A DNA stretch of 31,332 nucleotides. It comes from Firmicutes bacterium UBA5454 (GTDB taxonomy: Bacteria; Bacillota; Clostridia; Caldicoprobacterales; DTU083). This document shows, in pieces, positions 9,834 to 15,572 of the stretch; the stretch's first letter is position 1; each line of letters begins with the position of its first letter. A model generated the notes under the pieces. That model worked only from the letters and a program-made list of their open reading frames with translations, was not told the DNA's origin and made no database searches. The DNA is taken from assembly GCA_002426555.1 (NCBI GenBank), contig DIQU01000108.1, positions 10,255 through 41,586 on the forward strand, in the 5' to 3' direction. A program made the position numbers and the translations under genes.

Positions 9834-9945
9834 GGGTGGACAGAGTCGTCCACCCCTACGATGTTGCATTTGCAATATCACATTTTACGTGGGCAAACGA
9901 CTCTGCATTATCACATTTTGTAGGGGCAGACGACCCTGTCTGCCC
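9834..9945. repeat. Interspersed palindromic repeat, copy 1
   Basis: It begins GGGTGGACAGAGTCGTCCAC and ends with the near-complement CAGACGACCCTGTCTGCCC, so the ends can pair with each other. Each end is also itself a palindrome around GTCGTC or GACGAC. A third internal copy (gggcaaacgactctgc, near 9891) makes this copy longer than the one at 15479-15551. Similarity with copy 2 continues weakly for about 25 bp to the right. It looks like a non-autonomous element or an extragenic palindrome family. Confidence 0.75.
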
Positions 9946-10001
9946 GATTATTTACACCGCAGTACTCTACAAATCATCAATAAATTGCATCACTTTGTAG
10001 T

Positions 10002-10910
10002 TTAGTCCTTTTTTGGTATAGACAGTGTTTTATCTGAATCAGGATTAACATGTACCATACAATGCTTTACATTTAGGATTTCTTCCTCGATAGCATCATG
10101 AACATCTTGAGCAATATCATGACTTTCATAAAGAGATATATTACCGTCTACTTTAATTTCTATATCTATATATGTTCTGTTACCAAACTTTCTAGTCTTT
10201 AATTTGTCAACCCCTAATACATGTTCATGAGATAGAGCAATCTGGTAAATTTTTTCTTGGGTTTCTTTATCAGCTGCAGTGTCCGTCATCTTACTTACTG
10301 CTTCTTTGAATATATCAACTCCCACTTTGATAATGAAAAAACTAATAATCAAAGCAGCTACCGCGTCCATTACGGGGTATCCAATCTGAGCCCCTAAGAT
10401 CCCAATAAAACTTCCAATAGATGATAAGGTATCAGAACGATGATGCCAAGCACTAGCCATTAGGGCATCAGAATCTATAACTTTAGCAGCTTTTCTTGTG
10501 TACCAATACATAAGTTCCTTTACTACAATAGATACAATAGCTGCAACTAGGGCAATGGTACCAGGTACAATAATGGAACTATAGTCGCCTGAGAATAAAG
10601 TCTGTAAACCTTTAACTCCAATCCCAATACCGGTAGCAACCAGTATACCGGCTAATATAATAGCAGCTACACTTTCAAAGCGTTCATGTCCGTAAGGATG
10701 TTCATCATCTTCCTCTTTGTTGGCCATTTTAATTCCTATCATCACGATTACAGTACTTATTATATCAGATAAGGAATGTATCGCATCTGATACCATAGCC
10801 ATTGAATATCCTACTATACCAGCAATTAACTTAAATATGAATAGTGCCACATTTCCAATAATGGTGTTCCTTGATACAGTCATAGCAATCTGTTCGTTTG
10901 TTTTTTTCAT
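10002..10910 (-). CDS. Cation diffusion facilitator (CDF) metal efflux transporter
   Basis: This 302-residue inner-membrane antiporter has the full CDF layout. Membrane segments start near residues 16, 80, 115 and 160. The metal-site motifs are SDAIHSLSD (about 41-49) in helix 2 and WHHRSD (about 155-160) in helix 5, with HPYGHERFE between them. The hydrophilic C-terminal domain (from about 205) has the ferredoxin-like CDF tail ending in HCMVHVNPD. Length and motifs are normal and it appears intact. The gene is single and is preceded by a long leader with a probable Ni/Co riboswitch. That leader suggests cobalt or nickel efflux (CzcD-like) as the role; zinc, iron or manganese cannot be excluded from the protein alone. 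Confidence 0.93.
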   Translation of the reverse strand: MKKTNEQIAMTVSRNTIIGNVALFIFKLIAGIVGYSMAMVSDAIHSLSDIISTVIVMIGIKMANKEEDDEHPYGHERFESVAAIILAGILVATGIGIGVKGLQTLFSGDYSSIIVPGTIALVAAIVSIVVKELMYWYTRKAAKVIDSDALMASAWHHRSDTLSSIGSFIGILGAQIGYPVMDAVAALIISFFIIKVGVDIFKEAVSKMTDTAADKETQEKIYQIALSHEHVLGVDKLKTRKFGNRTYIDIEIKVDGNISLYESHDIAQDVHDAIEEEILNVKHCMVHVNPDSDKTLSIPKKD

Positions 10911-10965
10911 AAAAATCTCCTTTAACTGTTATTAGCTCATAGCACTAATTTCGGATTTACAAATG

Positions 10966-11007
10966 AAAAAACTCACCTATGGGTAGGTATGCTGTCCCAC
11001 AGATGAG
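10966..11007 (-). terminator. Rho-independent terminator in the CDF leader
   Basis: Read on the minus strand, CTCATCUGUGGG (11007-10996) pairs over 12 bp with CCCAUAGGUGAG (10983-10972) and is followed by six U (10971-10966). The stem lies upstream of the CDF ATG at 10910, so it must work as an attenuator rather than a gene-end terminator. Its 5' arm contains GUGGGACAG, a motif belonging to the putative aptamer. Confidence 0.85.
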
Positions 11008-11125
11008 CTAAAAGTTCAGCTGTTGCCGCATGCAGTGCGGCCCGGCTCCAGAGGGTTTACTCCGGCCTGATCAGTTTGTACTGGTGATGTCGTTTCAGTA
11101 TGAAACGTTATACAGTGCAAAAAGC
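10972..11125 (-). promoter_or_regulatory. Probable NiCo (czcD-type) riboswitch
   Basis: The roughly 155-nt leader between the promoter and the terminator has several helices: CCGGAG with CUCUGG, a perfect GCCGCA with UGCGGC, and a short stem in AGCUGAACUUUUAGCU. It holds the two similar junction motifs GGCAACAGC and GGGACAGC, which I associate with the czcD or NiCo riboswitch class. That class controls CDF exporters, and Co2+ or Ni2+ binding prevents terminator formation. Here the second motif lies in the terminator 5' arm, the expected design for such an ON switch. The class is from memory of motif and context. The attenuator itself is seen directly. Confidence 0.6.
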
Positions 11126-11132
11126 TGCCTAT

Positions 11133-11161
11133 ATTGTAATATATTTAAAAGATTTAGTCAA
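11133..11161 (-). promoter_or_regulatory. Sigma-A promoter of the CDF leader
   Basis: TTGACT (11161-11156) and TACAAT (11138-11133) are separated by exactly 17 bp. Initiation near 11126 would give a leader of about 215 nt before the CDF ATG. Confidence 0.75.
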
Positions 11162-11275
11162 TTTAAAGTTTAATACCTTTTTTGGATTGTTTCTGACAAA
11201 TAACCAATTGGGAAATTGAGTCTGGCGGTCATTAATAAGCTCTTCAGGCAATGACATATGAGCCAAAAGTAATAC

Positions 11276-11452
11276 TCATTTTTTTGGATTTGACCCAATC
11301 CAATAACAGCCAGCAGCAATAACAGCCGACATAAATTCCAGTGCTTTGACTACACCATCATAAGTAGGCATCTCAGTAACTATACTTGCACCAACATATA
11401 CAACTGCAAATATTATCACAGATATAACCGCCCTTTTTATAGTTTCATTCAT
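11276..11452 (-). CDS. Small hydrophobic protein of 58 residues, unknown function
   Basis: An ATG at 11452 is preceded by a strong GGAGGAGG ribosome binding site 7 nt away and opens a 58-codon frame ending in TGA. The product starts MNETIKRAVI, has a first hydrophobic helix (about residues 8-26) and a second (about 38-54), and ends SNPKK. That suggests two membrane passes with short charged ends. I do not recognise a family. It lies just upstream of the CDF promoter on the same strand, about 115 bp away. The strong ribosome binding site and codon-like composition argue that it is real. Confidence 0.6.
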   Translation of the reverse strand: MNETIKRAVISVIIFAVVYVGASIVTEMPTYDGVVKALEFMSAVIAAGCYWIGSNPKK

Positions 11453-11693
11453 AATTATCCTCCTCCAAATACAAATAATCTTTACTTCTTATCTACAAAT
11501 ATGTACTTCCGCTTAAATATTGGATGATCTACCATATTGTATACTTTTAACGTGGATACTGTGAGTGATTAGGGCTTAGGGTCCGCGATCCGAAATAGTG
11601 AGATTCTATAAAAGCTGGTTCACTTTATATGTTAGACGAAGAAGATTACGAAGAGTTGCACATTGTACTACTGCTTTGTCATAACTTATAAGA
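11453..11693. other. Non-coding stretch of about 240 bp with no clear feature
   Basis: It separates the 58-residue gene from the arsC debris. A plus-strand run starting MLDEEDYEELH (11628-11690) is open for only about 20 codons and has no ribosome binding site. No convincing promoter, terminator or repeat was seen. Confidence 0.4.
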
Positions 11694-12017
11694 TCAAGTG
11701 GAAGCTTTATGCATGCCGGTATAAAGAGACAAGCCAACTATTGCTGCCCCAAGTAATCCAGTATAAGGGCATCTTATATATTTGAAATACTTTGTTCTTT
11801 TACCTTTACCATCATCTTCGAAGTCAAAGCCTTCAAGCATACCATCAAAATCACTTTCATAACCTTCATGATCCTCACCTACTACTGGCGGCACAATAGG
11901 GTCATCATTTTCAGGTTCATAAACTATTACTGGATCGCCATCGAACTCAGGGTCTGCAAAAAGTCTGGTTACGCCTCTAAAGTCCAAAATCCTCATCGTT
12001 CTTACCGGTAGGATCAT
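11694..12017 (-). CDS. Hypothetical ORF of up to 107 codons at a possible recombination joint
   Basis: The frame runs from an ATG inside the arsC remnant to a TGA at 11694. The first 15 or so codons are just arsC DNA read in another frame. From FRGVTRLFADPEF onward the composition is coding-like and strongly acidic (many Asp and Glu up to about residue 70), followed by KYFKYIRCPYTGLLGAAIVG. No ribosome binding site precedes any start. It may be the 3' end of an unrelated gene joined to arsC, or a chance open frame. No function can be assigned. Confidence 0.25.
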   Translation of the reverse strand: MILPVRTMRILDFRGVTRLFADPEFDGDPVIVYEPENDDPIVPPVVGEDHEGYESDFDGMLEGFDFEDDGKGKRTKYFKYIRCPYTGLLGAAIVGLSLYTGMHKAST

Positions 12018-12324
12018 CCAAGCCCCAATCTTCTCAATGTTTAAATGGTAGATAAGGGCATTCTACATTGCACCCCATGGTAATTACTACATCCACTTCT
12101 GGAATGCCATCAAGTAACTTGGATTTCTGTGTTTTTTCCATATCTATACCATAAAGCTCTTTCATAAGCCTGACTGCATCTTGATTTATCTGTGGTTTGG
12201 TTTCTGTTCCGACAGAATAACTCTCAAACACATCACTGACCAAGTGTTTGCCAAGAGCTTCTGCAATTTGAGATCTACAGGAATTATGGACACAAATAAA
12301 TGCTGCTTTGGGTTTATCATTCAT
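11980..12324 (-). pseudogene. arsC: Arsenate reductase arsC, broken by an in-frame TGA
   Basis: The frame opens with ATG and a GGAGGG ribosome binding site. It encodes a low-molecular-weight-phosphatase-type arsenate reductase: AAFICVHNSCRSQIAEA holds the P-loop CX5R (VHNSCRS region), and MGCNVECPYLP supplies the later cysteines. Codon 97 is TGA (12034-12036), after LPFKH. The same frame then continues EDWGLDDPTGKNDEDF, the normal continuation of the family, whose usual residue at the stop is Arg (CGA to TGA would be one transition). Shortly after NDEDF the similarity ends and a TAG follows at 11977, so the last helix also seems to be missing or replaced. TGA is used as a normal stop elsewhere in the window. 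The product is probably a truncated, weak or inactive enzyme. Confidence 0.8.
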
Positions 12325-12424
12325 TACTTTTTTCCTCCCTCCTTTGTTCCTTACTATCGATTTATTTTATATTTTAACAAAACTATAATTCAAGGCTGGA
12401 AAACTCATTATATGCTATCATAAC

Positions 12425-12778
12425 TTATCCCCTAACCTTCTGCAGTATCTCCACCACTTCATCAGTTTTTAGAACTTTGCCATAGGAGGCAACTTTACCA
12501 TCTACCACCAAGGCAGGGGTAGTCATTACACCATATGCGACGATCTGTGAAAAATCAGTTATGTGGTCAATTGCTGTATCCATGCCGAGTTGCTCCAAGG
12601 CTGCTTTTGTAGCTGCTTCCAGCTGGTTACATTTTGCACAACCGCTTCCGAGTATCTTTACAGATGCGCCTTCCATCTTTGCACTTTCAGCCTTTGCCAT
12701 GCTTTCTGCATCGACATTTACATCACAGCAACAGCTTGAGGTTTCTTTCTTTTTCTTTCCAAAATTAAACAATGCCAT
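12425..12778 (-). CDS. Thioredoxin-like small redox-active disulfide protein (CxxC)
   Basis: This is a roughly 117-residue protein. After a basic, cysteine-rich leader (KKKKETSSCCCDV), residues from about 39 form a compact thioredoxin-like fold: VKILGSGCAKCNQLEAAT holds the CAKC active site, and TTPALVVDGKV carries the cis-Pro. This is the TM0996/MTH895-type family often encoded beside ArsP-like permeases and DUF2703 proteins. The ATG at 12778 was chosen over the TTG two codons upstream because GGGAGAG is 7 nt away. The N-terminal CCC cluster is an extra not needed by the fold and may bind metalloid. Its likely role is thiol transfer or metalloid handling in the ars cluster. Confidence 0.85.
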   Translation of the reverse strand: MALFNFGKKKKETSSCCCDVNVDAESMAKAESAKMEGASVKILGSGCAKCNQLEAATKAALEQLGMDTAIDHITDFSQIVAYGVMTTPALVVDGKVASYGKVLKTDEVVEILQKVRG

Positions 12779-12854
12779 AATCAATCTCTCCCTCTATTAT
12801 GATTTAGATTTCTAATCCTTTAATTTGTTGATAGTCATGCTTTTTCATCCATTA

Positions 12855-13394
12855 TCAGCAACAATTTCCCCCGCAAGAACATTTTTTATTTTCCTTGCCT
12901 TCGAAAAAAGATTTAAGATTATCCGGCAGCTCATAATTACTGCAGGAATAACCTGCTTCAGACTGTCCGAAAACATTAGATAGAATGGCATCAGCCAGCA
13001 TTTCTTTTGGCGGAACCTCATAAGTGTCCCCGTTATATTCATATACACGACACTCCACATCGCTGTCGCTGATTTCACTGCAACAGCCACAGTTTGTTTC
13101 TGAAACCGATTGACAAATATCCTGACCGTTCACACGGATGGTAGGTGAGGATAGAAACTCATATTGAACCGCTGTTTCTGCATTTGTTATTTCAATCTTA
13201 CTGTAGTCAACGGTATACCCGGCAAGCTCCAGTACAGGTGTAAGAGTTGCCATAACCTCTTCAAGAACGGTATCCGTTCCCACACATCGGTCGCAGGTTT
13301 TTAAATCAAGGTATAGGTATTCAACCAGCACCCTCTTTATTGGAAATTCTATACTGCTGCAGCAGCAACAGGATTCTGTACAAGCTTTACGCAT
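12855..13394 (-). CDS. DUF2703 cysteine-rich protein of the arsenic cluster
   Basis: This 179-residue protein has no established function. It begins MRKACTESCCCC and ends KKCSCGGNCC, and also carries CDRC (about 34-37), CGCC (about 102-105), and further single cysteines. The middle (LEYLYLDL, then VLELAGYTVDYSKIEI, SSPTIRVNGQDI) reads as a thioredoxin-like core in which CDRC occupies the active-site position. I recognise the DUF2703 pattern, which recurs with arsR, ArsP-type permease and arsC in anaerobes. It begins 12 bp after the permease stop, so it is in the same operon. Metalloid binding or reduction is inferred from its cysteines and neighbours. Confidence 0.8.
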   Translation of the reverse strand: MRKACTESCCCCSSIEFPIKRVLVEYLYLDLKTCDRCVGTDTVLEEVMATLTPVLELAGYTVDYSKIEITNAETAVQYEFLSSPTIRVNGQDICQSVSETNCGCCSEISDSDVECRVYEYNGDTYEVPPKEMLADAILSNVFGQSEAGYSCSNYELPDNLKSFFEGKENKKCSCGGNCC

Positions 13395-13406
13395 TATTTT
13401 GACCTC

Positions 13407-14420
13407 CTAAATTATAAATGGCTGGACCATATTGAAAAAGTAGCCCACAATGATGATACCTGCAGTGCAAACTCCAATAAAGAGCGCAAGCAATTTTGGC
13501 TTTACTGCTTTACGAAGCATAATCAAGGATGGCAGGGATAACGTAGTAACGCCCATCATAAAGGATAAAACAACACCTAGTTGTGCTCCTTTACTCAATA
13601 GTGCTTCTGCAATTGGAATCGTCCCAAAAATATCAGCATACATTGGGATACCTATAATTGTAGCCAATGGAACAGCCAAGGGATTGCCGGTGCCTAAAAC
13701 TTTTACAACCCATTCTTCTGGAATCCAGTTATGAATCGCTGCACCTATTCCAACACCCACCAGTATATATGGAAACACCTTTTTGAAGGTATCCACAACC
13801 TGCTCTTTAGCATAGACCACCCGGTCACGCCTTGTCAATTCAGGCGATTCAATGTCTGCACTTCCTCCCTTCGAAATGAAACTTTCAACGTATTTTTCCA
13901 TTTTTAGTTTTTCGATTATGGTACCGCCAACGACAGCAATTACCAGTCCGAGCACAACATAAAGTACAGCTGCCGGCGTTCCAAAAATGCTCATTAAGAG
14001 AACAAGAGAACCCAAATCTACCATAGGGGAGGAAATAAGAAAAGAAAAAGTTACTCCTAATGGAAGTCCCGCGCTGGTAAAACCCATAAATATCGGTATT
14101 GATGAGCAGGAGCAAAATGGTGTCACTGTACCCAGCAAAGCGGCAACAGTGTTTGCACCTATCCCTCGAAAGCGTCCCAGTATCCTTTTACTCCTCTCCG
14201 GTGGGAAATAGCTTTGAATATAGGATATAAGAAAAATCAAAGAACAAAGTAACAATGTAATCTTAATCGTGTCATAAACAAACAATTGTGCACTGGCAAC
14301 CCAGCGATTGCTAAGATCCAACCCCAAAGCTGACAGCCCGCTTCCAACCAGCTCATTTAGCCAATTCATCCCAAGAATTTCATTTTGAAAAAAGTCCCAT
14401 ATTGCTTTTATTACTTGCAT
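13407..14420 (-). CDS. ArsP-like permease (UPF0718/YraQ family)
   Basis: This is a 337-residue polytopic membrane protein with about eight hydrophobic segments. The signature TPFCSCSSIPIFMGF sits near the end of the first half, and a second-half repeat has GIPMYADIFGTIPIAEALL. These mark the permease family that includes ArsP, an exporter of trivalent organoarsenicals. The start was placed at the ATG at 14420 (MQVIKAIWDFF) because AGGGGGG lies just upstream; the longer open frame up to 14555 has no ribosome binding site and would run through the ArsR operator at 14513. Substrate is inferred from the neighbouring arsR and arsC genes. Confidence 0.85.
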   Translation of the reverse strand: MQVIKAIWDFFQNEILGMNWLNELVGSGLSALGLDLSNRWVASAQLFVYDTIKITLLLCSLIFLISYIQSYFPPERSKRILGRFRGIGANTVAALLGTVTPFCSCSSIPIFMGFTSAGLPLGVTFSFLISSPMVDLGSLVLLMSIFGTPAAVLYVVLGLVIAVVGGTIIEKLKMEKYVESFISKGGSADIESPELTRRDRVVYAKEQVVDTFKKVFPYILVGVGIGAAIHNWIPEEWVVKVLGTGNPLAVPLATIIGIPMYADIFGTIPIAEALLSKGAQLGVVLSFMMGVTTLSLPSLIMLRKAVKPKLLALFIGVCTAGIIIVGYFFNMVQPFII

Positions 14421-14512
14421 ATGATAAACCCCCCTTTTTATAATAAGAACCCTACTATCAGTACAATCACAGATTATTGGTTCCAAGTACCTTATTGCAT
14501 TCACACAAGCGA

Positions 14513-14536
14513 ACACATCAAAATAAGTTGATGTGT
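14513..14536. promoter_or_regulatory. Second ArsR operator, upstream of the permease
   Basis: ACACATCAA (14513-14521) and TTGATGTGT (14528-14536) form a perfect 9-bp-arm palindrome with a 6-bp spacer, the same arms and spacer length as the operator at 15001-15028. Its position, 93 bp before the permease ATG and after the arsR terminator, suggests a separately regulated internal promoter, though no clear -10 and -35 pair was found. Confidence 0.7.
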
Positions 14537-14545
14537 GATGCCCAT

Positions 14546-14570
14546 AAAAAGCCACCTATTGATTGATGGC
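14546..14570 (-). terminator. Weak terminator after arsR
   Basis: On the minus strand GCCATC and GGTGGC can form a 6-bp stem (one G-U pair) around an 8-nt loop, followed by five T (14550-14546). It lies 6 bp past the arsR stop and before the second operator, so it may lower read-through into the permease gene. Confidence 0.45.
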
Positions 14571-14576
14571 CGTTTA

Positions 14577-14891
14577 TTATTCACAACATTTATTACTGTT
14601 TATCACTACTGTATTGGGCGTTGTAATTCTTTCAAGCAACTCAGCTGCGAAACTAGTCCCTGTTTCACTAATTTTATAGTGTGTCCATTTCCCTTCCTGT
14701 CTGCTGTCGACTATGCCAGACTCACATAAAATCTTCATATGGTAAGATAGCGAGGACTGGACAATATCAAGCTGCTCTCCCAAATTACAAGCACATTCTT
14801 CACCATCTCTAAGTGCTTCAAGTATTCTCAAACGTTTTTCATCGCATAAGGCTTTAAACACCTGTGCCTGCTCTTCATATGTGACGTCCAT
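14577..14891 (-). CDS. arsR: ArsR/SmtB-family metalloid-responsive repressor
   Basis: This is a 104-residue winged-helix repressor. ALCDEKRLRILEALRDG is the usual N-terminal helix pair. EECACNL (C33 and C35) corresponds to the ELCVCDL arsenite-sensing motif, and QSSLSYHMKILCESGIV is the recognition helix-turn-helix. A CC pair lies at the C-terminus. The ATG at 14891 was chosen because GGGGTGA precedes it at good spacing; in-frame starts upstream (14906, 15011) lack one and the longest would begin inside the operator. Two matching palindromes (15001-15028 and 14513-14536) suggest that it represses both its own gene and the permease operon, with release by As(III) or Sb(III). Confidence 0.9.
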   Translation of the reverse strand: MDVTYEEQAQVFKALCDEKRLRILEALRDGEECACNLGEQLDIVQSSLSYHMKILCESGIVDSRQEGKWTHYKISETGTSFAAELLERITTPNTVVINSNKCCE

Positions 14892-15000
14892 GTAATCACC
14901 CCGCATTCTGTTATTCTTTATATAAAACCTAACTTTGTTACCTGCTATAGATTTTCTGCTTATTCGGTTTTTTAGTATATATAGAATAAACACGTTTTTA

Positions 15001-15028
15001 TAACACATCAAAATTTATTGATGTGTTA
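15001..15028. promoter_or_regulatory. ArsR autoregulatory operator
   Basis: TAACACATCAA (15001-15011) and TTGATGTGTTA (15018-15028) are perfect 11-bp arms with a 6-bp spacer, the ATCAA-N6-TTGAT form typical of ArsR sites. It lies directly downstream of the arsR -10 box, over the predicted transcription start, so bound repressor would block initiation. Confidence 0.85.
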
Positions 15029-15029
15029 T

Positions 15030-15058
15030 ACTATATGCTTCAAATTGAATTTTGTCAA
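15030..15058 (-). promoter_or_regulatory. arsR promoter
   Basis: TTGACA (15058-15053) and TATAGT (15035-15030) are spaced by 17 bp, a near-consensus sigma-A promoter that abuts the operator at 15001-15028. Confidence 0.8.
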
Positions 15059-15478
15059 TGTGTTTTTAAATAGTTATCTAAATTCATGTAAAAATGGCTA
15101 ATGACTTACTGCCCATTGATCGCAAAAATTGGTATGTTCTAGCACCATATCCCCATCCCCCTTTCTTTTTGATAATTTACTAGTTTTAGAATAATATGGA
15201 TATTATTGCTTATATTGTACCATGCTTTCTACAAAAGGGAGCGGACAGCATCCCGCAGATTTGCCCTTGCCCAGCTTATATGTGCTTTTACCGTTCCTAA
15301 AGGTATATTCAATTAGGGTCATCGGAGGACAATTTCATCTCCCGTTGATCTTCTGAGCTTTAGACTGGGATACGGATATGGTGCTTGTCTTTATACTTCG
15401 AAAATGATCAATGCAATGACTCTCCCCCCTTGTGTAATATGAGCGTATAAGTCTGTTTTTTACAAATTGAAATGTTTT
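15059..15478. other. Non-coding stretch holding gene and promoter debris
   Basis: About 420 bp without an intact gene. It contains the ECF sigma remnant (15229-15312) and a sequence about 80 percent alike to the response-regulator promoter region (15184-15236 compared with 20982-21034). Downstream of that promoter copy a GGGGG site precedes only a 16-codon frame (MVLEHTNFCDQ, ending in TAG near 15096). Confidence 0.5.
15229..15312 (-). pseudogene. 3' fragment of an ECF-type sigma factor gene
   Basis: The minus-strand frame reads LNIPLGTVKAHISWARANLR, then DAVRSLL and a TAG at 15229. This closely follows the end of sigma-70 region 4.2 in ECF sigma factors (L-x-I-P-x-G-T-V-K-S-R-L-x-R-A-R-x-x-L-R). 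Upstream, the same frame hits TAA and TGA within a few codons, so only the last 27 codons remain. The helix-turn-helix is incomplete and no function is expected. Confidence 0.55.
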
Positions 15479-15551
15479 GGGTGGACAGGGTCGTCCACCC
15501 CTACAATGTTGTATATATCACGCAATGTAGGGGCAGACGACCCTGTCTGCC
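15479..15551. repeat. Interspersed palindromic repeat, copy 2
   Basis: This is the compact version of the element at 9834-9945: GGGTGGACAGGGTCGTCCAC at the left, CAGACGACCCTGTCTGCC at the right, joined by a short AT-rich middle with ACAATGTTG and CAATGTAGG arms. It lies 22 bp past the ABC permease stop. The complementary ends could fold into one long hairpin, so it may also serve as a transcript end. Confidence 0.75.
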
Positions 15552-15572
15552 TAATTATTAACGACGCATTTT

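Noticed and set aside
9817..10005. Plus-strand 62-codon frame over the interspersed repeat
   Set aside because: Its residues only restate the palindromic repeat; no start signal and no domain.
11129..11257. 42-codon minus-strand frame starting MSLPEELINDRQTQFPNW
   Set aside because: No ribosome binding site, and the frame runs straight through the CDF promoter and ends at the predicted transcription start; probably chance or old debris.
12034..12036. TGA in arsC as selenocysteine
   Set aside because: The family has Arg there, not a catalytic Cys, and no SECIS-like hairpin is apparent just downstream; a nonsense mutation is simpler.
14421..14555. Extended N-terminus of the ArsP-like permease
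   Set aside because: No ribosome binding site at the upstream start, and the extension would cross the ArsR operator; ATG 14420 has AGGGGGG.
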